Position numbers and translations under genes: made by a program. A DNA stretch of 27,235 nt. Origin: Saccoglossus kowalevskii (lineage: Eukaryota > Hemichordata > Enteropneusta > Harrimaniidae). The notes beneath the pieces were generated by a model, which saw only the letters and a list, made by a program, of their open reading frames with translations, was not told the DNA's origin and did no database searches. Below, piece after piece: positions 6,692 through 16,579 of the stretch. The stretch lies in NCBI RefSeq assembly GCF_000003605.2, contig NW_003143419.1, positions 1-27,235 of the forward strand, written 5' to 3'. Positions within the stretch are counted from its first letter, which is position 1. The number at the start of each line of letters is the position of its first letter.

Positions 6692-6844
6692 GATTGTGCG
6701 ATATGTCGTTGTTTTCTTGTTTTAAGTCGTATTTTGGGATTCTACATTCAATTCTATTCCAGGTAACAGGTTCGCAAACAAAATCAATGCACTATACTTG
6801 CTTTTCGTTTACATGATTCTTGGAAATTCGAAAATGTCTGACTA

Positions 6845-6916
6845 GCCGTTATCGTCTAGTGGTTAGGACATTGCGTTGTGGCCGCAATAACCTAGGTTCG
6901 AATCCTGGTCTCGGCA
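6845..6916 (+). tRNA. tRNA-His (GUG), G6T + C49T
   Basis: G6T puts a U-C mismatch beside U5-U67, leaving two adjacent open acceptor pairs. T stem with wobble. Class A spacer. Confidence 0.75.
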
Positions 6917-7106
6917 GATTGTGCTATATGTAGTTTTTGTTGTTTTGCGTCGTATTTTGGAATTCTACATTCAATTTTAATTCCAGGGTAACAGGTTGGC
7001 AAACATAATCACGCAGTCATCATAAACTGTAGATTAAATGCAAGATCATTGCACTATACTTATTCGTCGCTTACTGAGTAGCACGTAATCCGAACATGAC
7101 TGGCTA

Positions 7107-7178
7107 GCCGTGATCGTCTAGTGGTTAGGACATTGCGTTGTGGCCGCAATAACCCAGGTTCGAATCCTGGTCTCGGCA
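7107..7178 (+). tRNA. tRNA-His (GUG), consensus copy with class B spacer
   Basis: Consensus body with class B spacer, the 2025-base-offset duplicate of the 5082 copy. Confidence 0.95.
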
Positions 7179-7331
7179 GATTGTGCGATATGTCGTTGTT
7201 TTGTTGTTTTAAGTCGTATTTTGGGATTCTACATTCAATTCTATTCCAGGTAACAGGTTCGCAAACAAAATCAATGCACTATACTTGCTTTTCATTTACA
7301 TGATTCTTGGAAATTCGAACATGTCTGACTA

Positions 7332-7403
7332 GCCGTAATCGTCAAGTGGTTAGGACATTGCGTTGTGGCCGCAATAACCTAGGTTCGAATCCTGGTCTCG
7401 GCA
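7332..7403 (+). tRNA. tRNA-His (GUG), G6A + T13A + C49T
   Basis: Differs from its partner at 5307 by G6A, which adds an A-C mismatch in the acceptor. Class A spacer with interrupted T5. Confidence 0.75.
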
Positions 7404-7593
7404 GATTGTGCTATATGTAGTTGTTGTTGTTTTGCGTCGTATTTTGGAATTCTACATTCAATTTTAATTCCAGGGTAACAGGTTGGCAAACATAATCACG
7501 CAGTCATCATAAACTGTAGATTAAATGCAATATCATTGCACTATACTTATTCGTCGCTTACTGAGTAGCACGTAATCCGAACATGACTGGCTA

Positions 7594-7665
7594 GCCGTGA
7601 TCGTCTAGTGGTTAGGACATTGCGTTGTGGCCGCAATAACCCAGGTTCGAATCCTGGTCTCGGCA
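7594..7665 (+). tRNA. tRNA-His (GUG), consensus copy
   Basis: Identical to consensus. Class C spacer with T7 and a CTATTCTATTCC short duplication. Confidence 0.95.
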
Positions 7666-7858
7666 GATTGTGCGATATGTTTTTTTATTGTTTTGAGTCG
7701 TAATTTGAAAATCTACATTCAATTCTATTCTATTCCAGGGTAACAGGTTAGTAAACATAATCACGCAGTCATCATAAACTGTGGATTAAATGCAAGATCA
7801 ATGCACTATAATTATTCGTCGCTTACTGAGTAACATGTAATCCGAACATGACTGGCTA

Positions 7859-7930
7859 GCCGTGATCGTCTAGTGGTTAGGACATTGCGTTGTGGCCGCA
7901 ATAACCCAGGTTCGAATCCTGGTCTCGGCA
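7859..7930 (+). tRNA. tRNA-His (GUG), consensus copy
   Basis: Identical to consensus. Class A spacer. It lies in the two-unit segment absent from the older 5-kb block. Confidence 0.95.
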
Positions 7931-8120
7931 GATTGTGCTATATGTAGTTTTTGTTGTTTTGCGTCGTATTTTGAAATTCTTCATTCAATTTTAATTCCAG
8001 GGTAACAGGTTAGCAAACATAATCATGCAGTCATCAAAAACTGTAGAATAAATGCAAGATCAATGCACTATACTTATTCGTTGCTTCTTGAGTAACACGT
8101 AATACGAACATGACTTTCTA

Positions 8121-8192
8121 GACGTGATCGTCTAGTGGTTAGGACATTCCGTTGTGGCCACAATAACCCAGGTTCGAATCCTGGTTTCGGCA
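8121..8192 (+). tRNA. tRNA-His-like (GUG), C2A + CACAA
   Basis: C2A, G29C, G40A, C66T. Mismatches A2-G70, C29-C41 and C30-A40. Flank ACTTTCTA is unusual. Class D spacer. Confidence 0.65.
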
Positions 8193-8385
8193 GATTGTGC
8201 GATATGTTGTTGACTTGCTGTTTTGTGTCGTATTTTGGCATTCTACATTCATTTTCATATCAGAGTGACAGGTTAGCAAACATATTCACGCAGTCATCAT
8301 AAACTGTAGATTAAATGCGAGATCAATGCACTATACTTATTCGTCGCTTACTGAGTAGCACGTAATACGAACATGACTCTAGTCA

Positions 8386-8457
8386 TCCGTGATCGTCTAG
8401 TGGTTATGACATTCTGTTATGGCCACAATAACCCAGGTTCGAATCCTGGTCTCGGCA
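8386..8457 (+). tRNA. tRNA-His-like (AUG), degenerate
   Basis: G1T, G22T, G29C, C30T, G34A, G40A. Duplicate of 5834 without T65A. Class C spacer. Confidence 0.55.
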
Positions 8458-8645
8458 GATTGTGCGAAATGTCATTTTATTGTTTTGAGTCGCATTTTGA
8501 AATTCTACATTCAATTCTATTCCAGGGTAACAGGTTAGTAAACATAATCACGCAGTCATCATAAACTGTGGATTAAATGCAAGATCAATGCACTATAATT
8601 ATTCGTCGCTTACTGAGTAACACGTAATCCGAACATGACTGGCTA

Positions 8646-8717
8646 GCCGTGATCGTCTTGTGGTTAGGACATTCCGTTGTGGCCGCAATAACCCAGGTCA
8701 GAATCCTGATCTCGGCA
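8646..8717 (+). pseudogene. tRNA-His pseudogene (GUG), B box destroyed
   Basis: Same five changes as 6094 (A14T, G29C, T54C, C55A, G64A), so the defect predates the duplication. Class A spacer. Confidence 0.65.
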
Positions 8718-8907
8718 GATTGTGCTATATGTAGTTTTTGTTGTTTTGCGTCGTATTTTGGAATTCTTCATTCAATTTTAATTCCTGGGTAACAGGTTAG
8801 CAAACATAATCATGCAGTCATCAAAAACTGTAGATTAAATGCAAGATCAATGCACTATACTCATTCGTTGCTTCCCGAGTAACATGTAATACGAACATGA
8901 CTGGCTA

Positions 8908-8979
8908 GCCGTGATCGTCTAGTGGTTAGGACATTGCGTTGTGGCCGCAATAACCCAGGTTCAAATCCTGGTCTCGGCA
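8908..8979 (+). tRNA. tRNA-His (GUG), G56A
   Basis: Single T-loop change. The loop reads TTCAAAT, still a good B box. Class A spacer. Confidence 0.9.
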
Positions 8980-9171
8980 GATTGTGCTATATGTAGTTTT
9001 TGTTGTTTTGCGTCGTATTTTGGAATTCTACATTCAATTTTAATTCCAGGGTAACAGGTTAGCAAACATAATCATGCAGTCATCAAAAACTGTAGATTAA
9101 ATGCAAGATCATTGCACTATACTTATTCGTCGCTTACTGAGTAGCACGTAATCCTAACATGACTCTAGTTA

Positions 9172-9243
9172 GCCGTGATCGTCTAGTGGTTAGTACATTT
9201 AGTTATGGCCACAATAACCCAGGTTCGAATCCTGGTCTCGGCA
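9172..9243 (+). tRNA. tRNA-His-like (AUG), degenerate
   Basis: G23T, G29T, C30A, G34A, G40A, as in 6620. The class B spacer has lost one A in CAAAATC. Confidence 0.55.
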
Positions 9244-9395
9244 GATTGTGCGATATGTCGTTGTTTTCTTGTTTTAAGTCGTATTTTGGGATTCTACATT
9301 CAATTCTATTCCAGGTAACAGGTTCGCAAACAAATCAATGCACTATACTTGCTTTTCGTTTACATGATTCTTGGAAATTCGAAAATGTCTGACTA

Positions 9396-9467
9396 GCCGT
9401 TATCGTCTAGTGGTTAGGACATTGCGTTGTGGCCGCAATAACCTAGGTTCGAATCCTGGTCTCGGCA
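9396..9467 (+). tRNA. tRNA-His (GUG), G6T + C49T
   Basis: Duplicate of 6845, with two adjacent acceptor mismatches. Class A spacer. Confidence 0.75.
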
Positions 9468-9657
9468 GATTGTGCTATATGTAGTTTTTGTTGTTTTGCG
9501 TCGTATTTTGGAATTCTACATTCAATTTTAATTCCAGGGTAACAGGTTGGCAAACATAATCACGCAGTCATCATAAACTGTAGATTAAATGCAAGATCAT
9601 TGCACTATACTTATTCGTCGCTTACTGAGTAGCACGTAATCCGAACATGACTGGCTA

Positions 9658-9729
9658 GCCGTGATCGTCTAGTGGTTAGGACATTGCGTTGTGGCCGCAA
9701 TAACCCAGGTTCGAATCCTGGTCTCGACA
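9658..9729 (+). tRNA. tRNA-His (GUG), G70A
   Basis: G70A gives a C2-A70 mismatch. The spacer starts GTTGTGC rather than ATTGTGC, begins as class A and changes to class D near CCATTTCATAG. Confidence 0.75.
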
Positions 9730-9920
9730 GGTTGTGCTATATGTAGTTTTTATTGTTTTGCGTCGTATTTTGGAATTCTTCATTCAATTCCATTTCATAG
9801 TGACAGGTTAGCAAACATAATCATGCAGTCATCATGAACTGTAGATTAAATGCGAGATCAATGCACTATACTTATTCGTTGCTTCTTGAGTAACATGTAA
9901 TCCGAACATGACTCTAGTTA

Positions 9921-9992
9921 GACGTGATCATCTAGTGGTTAGGACATTCCGTTGTGGCCACAATAACCCAGGTTCGAATCCTGGTTTCGGCA
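9921..9992 (+). tRNA. tRNA-His-like (GUG), degenerate
   Basis: C2A, G10A, G29C, G40A, C66T. G10A removes the first D-stem pair. It has the ACTCTAGTTA flank typical of AUG copies. Class D spacer. Confidence 0.6.
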
Positions 9993-10185
9993 GATTGTGC
10001 GATATGTAGTTGATTTGCTGTTTTGTGTCGTATTTTGGCATTCTACATTCAATTCCATTTCATAGTGACAGGTTAGCAAACATATTCACGCAGTCATCAT
10101 AAACTGTAGATTAAATGCGAGATCAATGCACTATACTTATTCGTCGCTTACTGAGTAGCACGTAATCCGAACATGACTCTAGTTA

Positions 10186-10257
10186 GCCGTGATCGTCTAG
10201 TGGTTAGGACATTCTGCTATGGCCACAATAACCCAGGTTCGAATCCTGGTCTCGGAA
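10186..10257 (+). tRNA. tRNA-His-like (AUG), C71A
   Basis: G29C, C30T, T32C, G34A, G40A, C71A. The terminal G1 faces A71, where G-1 addition and aminoacylation are read. Class C spacer. Confidence 0.55.
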
Positions 10258-10445
10258 GATTGTGCGAAATGTATTTTTATTGTTTTGAGTCGTATTTTGG
10301 AATTCTACATTCAATTCTATTCCAGGGTAACAGGTTAGTAAACATAATCACACAGTCATCATAAACTGTGGATTAAATGCAAGATCAATGCACTATAATT
10401 ATTCGTCGCTTACTGAGTAACACGTAATCCGAGCATGACTGGCTA

Positions 10446-10517
10446 GCCGAGATCGTCTAGTGGTTAGGACATTGCGTTGTGGCCGCAATAACCCAGGGTC
10501 GAATCCTGGTCTCGGCA
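10446..10517 (+). tRNA. tRNA-His (GUG), acceptor repaired, T53G
   Basis: T5A pairs with U67, so all seven acceptor pairs form. T53G changes the B box to GGGTCGAATCC and alters the first T-loop base. Class A spacer. Confidence 0.8.
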
Positions 10518-10707
10518 GATAGTGCTATATGTAGTTTTTGTTGTTTTGCGTCGTATTTTGGAATTCTTCATTCAATTTTAATTCCAGGGTAACAGGTTAG
10601 CAAACATAATCATGCAGTCATCGAAAACTGTAGAATAAATGCAAGATCAATGCACTATACTTATTCGTTGCGTCGTGAGTAACACGTAATACGAACATGA
10701 CTGGCTA

Positions 10708-10779
10708 GACGTGATCGTCTAGTGGTTAGGACATTGCGTTGTGGCCGCAATAACCCAGGGTCGAATCCTGGTTTCGGCA
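10708..10779 (+). tRNA. tRNA-His-like (GUG), C2A + T53G
   Basis: C2A, T53G, C66T. It shares T53G with the preceding copy, a sign of local conversion. The anticodon arm is intact. Class D spacer. Confidence 0.65.
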
Positions 10780-10976
10780 GATTGTGCGATATGTCGTTGA
10801 TTTGTTGTTTTGTGTCGTATTTTGGCATTCTACATTCAATTCCATTTCAGAGTGACAGGTTAGCAAACATATTCACGCAGTCATCATAAACTGTAGATTA
10901 AATGCAAGATCAATGCACTATACTTATTCGTTCGTCGCTTACTGAGTAGCACGTAATCCGAACATGACTCTAGTTA

Positions 10977-11048
10977 GCCGTGATCGTCTAGTGGTTGGGA
11001 CATTCCGCTATGGCCACAATAACCCAGGTTCGAATCCTGGGCTCGGCA
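10977..11048 (+). tRNA. tRNA-His-like (AUG), CTATGGC loop
   Basis: A21G, G29C, T32C, G34A, G40A, T65G. Close relative of 4607. Class B spacer. Confidence 0.6.
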
Positions 11049-11202
11049 GATTGTGCGATATATCGTTGTTTTGTTGTTTTAAGTCGTATTTTGGGATTCT
11101 ACATTCAATTCTTTTCCAGGGTAACAGGTTCGCAAACAAAATCAATGCACTATACTTGCTTTTCGTTTACATGATTCTTGGAAATTCGAACCTGTCTGGC
11201 TA

Positions 11203-11274
11203 GCCGTGATCGTCTCGTGGTTAGGACATTGCGTTGTGGCCGCAATAACCCAGGTTCGAATCCTGGTCTTGGCA
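11203..11274 (+). tRNA. tRNA-His (GUG), A14C
   Basis: A14C and C68T, as 4833. The class C spacer has the same 11-base deletion. Confidence 0.75.
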
Positions 11275-11451
11275 GATTGTGCGATATGTTTTTTCATTGT
11301 TTTGAGTCGGATTTTGGAATTCTACATTCAATTCTATTCCAGGGTAAACATAATCACGCAGTCATCATAAACTGTGGATTAAATGCAAGATCAATGCACT
11401 ATAATTATTCGTCGCTTACTGAGTAACACGTAATCCGAACATGACTGGCTA

Positions 11452-11523
11452 GCCGTGATCGTCTAGTGGTTAGGACATTGCGTTGTGGCCGCAATAACCC
11501 AGGTTCGAATCCTGGTCTCGGCA
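11452..11523 (+). tRNA. tRNA-His (GUG), consensus copy
   Basis: Identical to consensus. Class A spacer (TTCATTC subtype). Confidence 0.95.
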
Positions 11524-11713
11524 GATTGTGCTATATGTAGTTTTTGTTGTTTTGCGTCGTATTTTGGAATTCTTCATTCAATTTTAATTCCAGGGTAACA
11601 GGTTAGCAAACATAATCATGCAGTCATCGAAAACTGTAAATTAAATGCAAGATCAATGCAGTATACTCATTCGTTGCTTCCCGAGTAACACGTAATACGA
11701 ACATGACTGGCTA

Positions 11714-11785
11714 GACGTGATCGTCTAGTGGTTAGGACATTGCGTTGTGGCCGCAATAACCCAGGTTCGAATCCTGGTCTCGGCA
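11714..11785 (+). tRNA. tRNA-His (GUG), C2A
   Basis: C2A only: A2-G70 mismatch, flank CTAGACG. Class A spacer. Confidence 0.8.
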
Positions 11786-11977
11786 GATTGTGCTATATGT
11801 AGTTTTTGTTGTTTTGCGTCGTATTTTGGAATTCTACATTCAATTTTAATTCCAGGGTAACAGGTTGGCAAACATAATCACGCAGTCATCTTAAACTGTA
11901 GATTAAATGCAAGATCATTGCACTATACTTATTCGTCGCTTACTGAGTAGCACGTAATCCAAACTAGACTCTAGTTA

Positions 11978-12049
11978 GCCGTGATCGTCTAGTGGTTAGG
12001 ACATTTCGTTATGGCCACAATAACCCAGGTTCGAATCCTGGTCTCGGCA
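11978..12049 (+). tRNA. tRNA-His-like (AUG), base form
   Basis: G29T, G34A, G40A. The flank has AAACTAGACT instead of GAACATGACT. Class B spacer. Confidence 0.7.
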
Positions 12050-12202
12050 GATTGTGCGATATGTCGATGTTTTGTTGTTTTAAGTCGTATTTTGGGATTC
12101 TACATTCAATTCTATTCCAGGTAACAGGTTCGCAAACAAAATCAATGCACTATACTTGCTTTTCGTTTACATGATTCTTGGAAATTCGAACATGTCTGAC
12201 CA

Positions 12203-12274
12203 GCCGTGATCGTCAAGTGGTTAGGACATTGCGTTGTGGCCGCAATAACCTAGGTTCGAATCCTGGTCTCGGCA
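12203..12274 (+). tRNA. tRNA-His (GUG), T13A + C49T
   Basis: D stem loses its closing wobble; T-stem wobble 49-63. Class A spacer. Confidence 0.8.
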
Positions 12275-12464
12275 GATTGTGCTATATGTAGTTTTTGTTG
12301 TTTTGCGTCGTATTTTGGAATTCTACATTCAATTTTAATTCCAGGGTAACAGGTTGGCAAACATAATCACGCAGTCATCATAAACTGTAGATTAAATGCA
12401 ATATCATTGCACTATACTTATTCGTCGCTTACTGAGTAGCACGTAATCCGAACATGACTGGCTA

Positions 12465-12536
12465 GCCGTGATCGTCTAGTGGTTAGGACATTGCGTTGTG
12501 GCCGCAATAACCCTGTTTCGAATCATGGTCTCGGCA
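12465..12536 (+). pseudogene. tRNA-His pseudogene (GUG), T stem lost
   Basis: A50T, G52T and C61A leave only two of five T-stem pairs and damage both edges of the B box. The anticodon arm is intact. Class C spacer. Duplicate at 18068. Confidence 0.65.
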
Positions 12537-12724
12537 GATTGTGCGATATGTTTTTTTATTGTTTTGAGTCGTAATTTGGAAATCTACATTCAATTCTATT
12601 CCAGGGTAACAGGTTAGTAAACATAATCACGCAGTCATCATAAACTGTGGATTAAATGCAAGATCAATGCACTATAATTATTCGTCGCTTACTGAGTAAC
12701 ATGTAATCCGAACATGACTGGCTA

Positions 12725-12796
12725 GCCGTGATCGTCTAGTGGTTAGAACATTGTGTTGTGGCCGCAATAACCCAGGTTCGAATCCTGGTTTCGGTA
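12725..12796 (+). tRNA. tRNA-His-like (GUG), TTGTG anticodon stem
   Basis: G23A and C71T break pairs 12-23 and weaken 1-71 (to G-U). C66T is a wobble. C30T gives TTGTG, which wobbles with CGCAA but would fully pair with the CACAA of the AUG class. Class D spacer. Confidence 0.65.
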
Positions 12797-12989
12797 GATT
12801 GTGCGATATGTAGTTGATTTGCTGTTTTGTGTCGTATTTTGGCATTCTACATTCAATTCCATTTCAGAGTGACAGGTTAGCAAACATATTCACGCAGTCA
12901 TCATAAACTGTAGATTAAATGCGAGATCAATGCACTATACTTATTCGTCGCTTACTGAGTAGCACGTAATCCGAACATGACTCTAGTTA

Positions 12990-13061
12990 GCCGTGATCGT
13001 CTAGTGGTTAGGACATTCTGTTATGGCCACAATAACCCAGGTTCGAATCCTGGTCTCGGAA
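12990..13061 (+). tRNA. tRNA-His-like (AUG), C71A
   Basis: G29C, C30T, G34A, G40A, C71A. One anticodon-stem mismatch and an open terminal acceptor pair. Class C spacer. Confidence 0.55.
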
Positions 13062-13249
13062 GATTGTGCAAAATGTCTTTTTATTGTTTTGAGTCGTATT
13101 TTGGAATTCTACATTCAATTCTATTCCCGGGTAACAGGTTAGTAAACATAATCACACAGTCATCATAAACTGTGGATTAAATGCAAGATCAATGCACTAT
13201 AATTATTCGTCGCTTACTGAGTAACACGTAATCCGAGCATGACTGGCTA

Positions 13250-13321
13250 GCCGAGATCGTCTAGTGGTTAGGACATTGCGTTGTGGCCGCAATAACCCAG
13301 GTTCGAATCCTGGTCTCGGCA
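13250..13321 (+). tRNA. tRNA-His (GUG), fully paired copy
   Basis: Only change is T5A, which pairs with U67. With acceptor, D, anticodon and T stems all closed and an intact B box, it is the best-folded tRNA-His in the window. The class A spacer has T5. If only some copies are functional, this one is the first candidate. Confidence 0.95.
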
Positions 13322-13513
13322 GATTGTGCTACATGTAGTTTTTGTTGTTTTGCGTCGTATTTTGGAATTCTACATTCAATTTTAATTCCAGGGTAACGGG
13401 TTAGCAAACATAATCATGCAGTCATCATAAACTGTAGATTAAATGCAAGATCATTGCACTATACTTATTCGTCGCTTACTGAGTAGCACGTAATCCGAAC
13501 ATGACTCTACATA

Positions 13514-13585
13514 GCCGTGATCGTCTAGTGGTTAGGACATTTCGTTATGGCCACAATAACCCAGGTTCGAATCCTGGTCTCGCCA
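13514..13585 (+). tRNA. tRNA-His-like (AUG), G70C
   Basis: G29T, G34A, G40A plus G70C (C2-C70 mismatch). The flank is ACTCTACATA. The class B spacer is shortened by about 8 more bases (GTCATTGTTTTAAG). Confidence 0.6.
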
Positions 13586-13730
13586 GATTGTGCAATATGT
13601 CATTGTTTTAAGTCGTATTTTGGGATTCTACATTCAATTCTATTCCAGGTAACAGGTTCGCAAACAAAATCAATGCACTATACTTGCTTTTCGTTTACAT
13701 GATTCTTGGAAATTCGAACATGTCTGACTA

Positions 13731-13802
13731 GCCGTGATCGTCTAGTGGTTAGGACATTGCGTTGTGGCCGCAATAACCTAGGTTCGAATCCTGGTCTCGG
13801 CA
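13731..13802 (+). tRNA. tRNA-His (GUG), C49T class
   Basis: C49T alone. The spacer starts as class A and switches to class D at GGCATTC. Confidence 0.88.
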
Positions 13803-13993
13803 GATTGTGCTATATGTAGTTTTTGTTGTTTTGCGTCGTATTTTGGCATTCTACATTCAATTCCATTTCAGAGTGACAGGTTAGCAAACATATTCACGCA
13901 GTCATCATAAACTGTAGATTAAATGCGAGATCAATGCACTATACTTATTCGTCGCTTACTGAGTAGCACGTAATCCGAACATGACTCTAGTTA

Positions 13994-14065
13994 GCCGTGA
14001 TCGTCTAGTCGTTAGGACATTCTGTTATGGCCACAATAACCCAGGTTCGAATCCTGGTCTCGGCA
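13994..14065 (+). tRNA. tRNA-His-like (AUG), G17C
   Basis: G17C removes a D-loop guanine. G29C, C30T, G34A and G40A leave one anticodon-stem mismatch. Class C spacer. Confidence 0.6.
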
Positions 14066-14253
14066 GATTGTGCGAAATGTCTTTTTATTGTTTTGAGTCG
14101 TATTTTGGAATTCTACATTCAATTCTATTCCAGTGTAACAGGTTAGTAAACATAAGCACGCAGTCATCATAAACTGTGGATTAAATGCAAGATCAATGCA
14201 CTATAATTATTCGTCGCTTGCTGAGTAACACGTAATCCGAACATGACTGGCTA

Positions 14254-14325
14254 GCCGTGATCGTCTAGTGGTTAGGACATTGCGTTGTGGCCGCAATAAC
14301 CCAGGTTCGAATCCTGATCTCGGCA
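14254..14325 (+). tRNA. tRNA-His (GUG), G64A
   Basis: G64A opens T-stem pair 48-64; the B box is intact. Class A spacer. Repeated at 18830. Confidence 0.8.
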
Positions 14326-14515
14326 GATTGTGCTATATGTAGTTTTTGTTGTTTTGCGTCGTATTTTGGAATTCTTCATTCAATTTTAATTCCAGGGTAA
14401 CAGGTTAGCAAACATAATCATGCAGTCATCAAAAACTGTAGATTAAATGCAAGATCAATGCACTATACTCATTCGTTGCTCCCTGAGTAACACGTAATAC
14501 GAAAATGACTGGCTA

Positions 14516-14587
14516 GCCGTGATCGTCTAGTGGTTAGGACATTGCGCTGTGGCCGCAATAACCCAGGTTCGAATGCTGGTCTCGGCA
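14516..14587 (+). tRNA. tRNA-His (GUG), T32C + C60G
   Basis: C60G breaks the pair closing the T loop and the last conserved B-box base. T32C is in the anticodon loop. Class A spacer. Confidence 0.7.
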
Positions 14588-14779
14588 GATTGTGCTATAT
14601 GTAGTTTTTGTTGTTTTGCGTCGTATTTTGGAATTCTACATTCAATTTTATTTCCAGGGTAACAGGTTGGCAAACATAATCACGCAGTCATCATAAACTG
14701 TAGATTAAATGCAAGATCATTGCACTATACTTATTCGTCTCTTACTGAGTAGCACGTAATCCGAACATGACTCTAGTTA

Positions 14780-14851
14780 GCCGTGATCGTCTAGTGGTTA
14801 AGACATTTCGTTATGGCCACAATAACCCAGGTTCGAATCCTGGTCTCGGCA
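14780..14851 (+). tRNA. tRNA-His-like (AUG), G22A
   Basis: AUG base changes plus G22A, which turns the U13-G22 wobble into U-A. Class B spacer, last part CTTGGTTTTCG. Confidence 0.7.
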
Positions 14852-15004
14852 GATTGTGCGATATGTCGTTGTTTTGTTGTTTTAAGTCGTATTTTGGGAT
14901 TCTACATTCAATTCTATTCCAGGTAACAGGTTCGCAAACAAAATCAATGCACTATACTTGGTTTTCGTTTACATGATTCTTGGAAATTCGAACATGTCTG
15001 ACTA

Positions 15005-15076
15005 GCCGTGATCGTCTAGTGGTTAGGACATTGCGTTGTGGCCGCAATAACCCAGGTTCGAATCCTGGTCTCGGCA
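15005..15076 (+). tRNA. tRNA-His (GUG), consensus copy
   Basis: Consensus body behind a class B spacer, where a C49T copy would be expected. Class A spacer follows. Confidence 0.95.
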
Positions 15077-15266
15077 GATTGTGCTATATGTAGTTTTTGT
15101 TGTTTTGCGTCGTATTTTGGAATTCTACATTCAATTTTAATTCCAGGGTAACAGGTTGGCAAACATAATCACGCAGTCATCATAAACTGTGGATTAAATG
15201 CAAGATCATTGCACTATACTTATTCGTCGCTTACTGAGTAGCACGTAATCCGAACATGACTGGCCA

Positions 15267-15338
15267 GCCGTGATCGTCTAGTGGTTAGGACATTGCGTTG
15301 TGGCCGCAATAACCCAGGTTCGAATCCTGGTCTCGGCA
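15267..15338 (+). tRNA. tRNA-His (GUG), consensus copy
   Basis: Identical to consensus. Flank GGCCAG. Class C spacer with T7. Confidence 0.95.
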
Positions 15339-15526
15339 GATTGTGCGATATGTTTTTTTATTGTTTTGAGTCGTATTTTGGAATTCTACATTCAATTCTA
15401 TTCCAGGGTAACAGGTTAGTAAACATAATCACGCAGTCATCATCAACTGTGGATTAAATGCAAGATCAATCCACTATAATTATTCGTCGCTTACTGAGTA
15501 ACACGTAATCCGAACCTGACTGGCTA

Positions 15527-15598
15527 GCCGTGATCATCTAGTGGTTAGGACATTGCGTTGTGGCCGCAATAACCCAGGTTCGAATCCTGGTCTCGGCA
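15527..15598 (+). tRNA. tRNA-His (GUG), G10A
   Basis: G10A opens D-stem pair 10-25 and changes the A box. Class A spacer. Confidence 0.8.
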
Positions 15599-15792
15599 GA
15601 TTGTGCTATATGTAGTTTTTGTTGTTTTGCGTTGTATTTTGGAATTCTACATTCAATTTTATTTCCAGGGGGTAACGGGTTAGCAAACATAATCATGCAG
15701 TCATCATAAACTGTAGATTAAATGCAAGATCATTGCACTATACTTATTCGTCGCTTACTGAGTAGCACGTAATCCAAACATGACTCTAGTTA

Positions 15793-15864
15793 GCCGTGAT
15801 CGTCTAGTGGTTAGGACATTTCGTTATGGCCACAATAACCCAGGTTCGAATCCTGGTCTCGGCA
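15793..15864 (+). tRNA. tRNA-His-like (AUG), class A spacer
   Basis: AUG base form followed by a class A, not class B, spacer, so recombination joined an AUG body to a GUG-type 3' side. Confidence 0.7.
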
Positions 15865-16054
15865 GATTGTGCTATATGTAGTTTTTGTTGTTTTGCGTCG
15901 TATTTTGGAATTCTACATTCAATTTTAATTCCAGGGTAACAGGTTGGCAAACATAATCACGCAGTCATCATAAACTGTAGATTAAATGCAAGATCAATGC
16001 ACTATACTTATTCGTTGCTTCCTGAGTAACACGTAATACGAACATGACTGGCTA

Positions 16055-16126
16055 GCCGTGATCGTCTAGTAGTTAGCACATTGCGTTGTGGCCGCAATAA
16101 CCCTGGTTCGAATCCTGGTCTAGGCA
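16055..16126 (+). tRNA. tRNA-His-like (GUG), TCTAGGCA class
   Basis: G17A, G23C, A50T, C68A. D-loop guanine lost and mismatches 12-23, 50-62 and 4-68. Class E spacer. Confidence 0.6.
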
Positions 16127-16315
16127 GATTGTGCGATATGTCGTTTTTGTTGTTTTGCGTCGTATTTGGGAATTCTTCATTCAATTTTAATTCCAGGGTA
16201 ACAGGTTAGCAAACATAATCATGCAGTCATCATGAACTGTGATTAAATGCAAGATCAATGCACTATACTTATTCGTTGCTTCGTGAGTAACACGTAATAC
16301 GAACATGACTGGCTA

Positions 16316-16387
16316 GCCGTGATCGTCTAGTGGTTAGGACATTGCGTTGTGGCCGCAATAACCCAGGTTCGAATCCTGGTCTCGGCA
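16316..16387 (+). tRNA. tRNA-His (GUG), consensus copy
   Basis: Identical to consensus. Class A spacer. Confidence 0.95.
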
Positions 16388-16579
16388 GATTGTGCTATAT
16401 GTAGTTTTTGTTGTTTTGCGTCGTATTTTGGAATTCTACATTCAATTTTAATTCCAGGGTAACAGGTTGGCAAACATAATCACGCAGTCATCATAAACTG
16501 TAGATTAAATGCAAGATCATTGCACTATACTTATTCGTCTCTTACTGAGTAGCACGTAATCCGAACATGACTCTAGTTT

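Larger units (their letters stand above)
5585..7178 (+). repeat. Higher-order repeat HOR-c, copy 1 (offset 2552)
   Basis: Six successive starts match 8121-9658 at 2552 (2551 after one lost A). Both carry the B-box-less pseudogene and the G1T AUG copy. Confidence 0.85.
7107..7665 (+). repeat. Higher-order repeat HOR-b, copy 2
   Basis: Partner of 5082-5640. Diverges after the 7594 gene, where class C replaces class D. Confidence 0.82.
8137..9729 (+). repeat. Higher-order repeat HOR-c, copy 2
   Basis: Partner of 5585-7178. With HOR-b it means the 5.1-7.2 kb stretch was copied downstream with two extra units in its middle. Confidence 0.85.
11055..12740 (+). repeat. Higher-order repeat HOR-d, copy 1 (offset 5603)
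   Basis: Gene starts 11203 to 12725 match 16806 to 18328 at exactly 5603, including the private AAACTAGACT flank, the 11-base spacer deletion and the T-stem pseudogene. Confidence 0.88.
13915..15230 (+). repeat. Higher-order repeat HOR-e, copy 1 (offset 4576)
   Basis: Starts 13994, 14254, 14516, 14780 and 15005 match 18570, 18830, 19092, 19356 and 19581. Confidence 0.85.
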
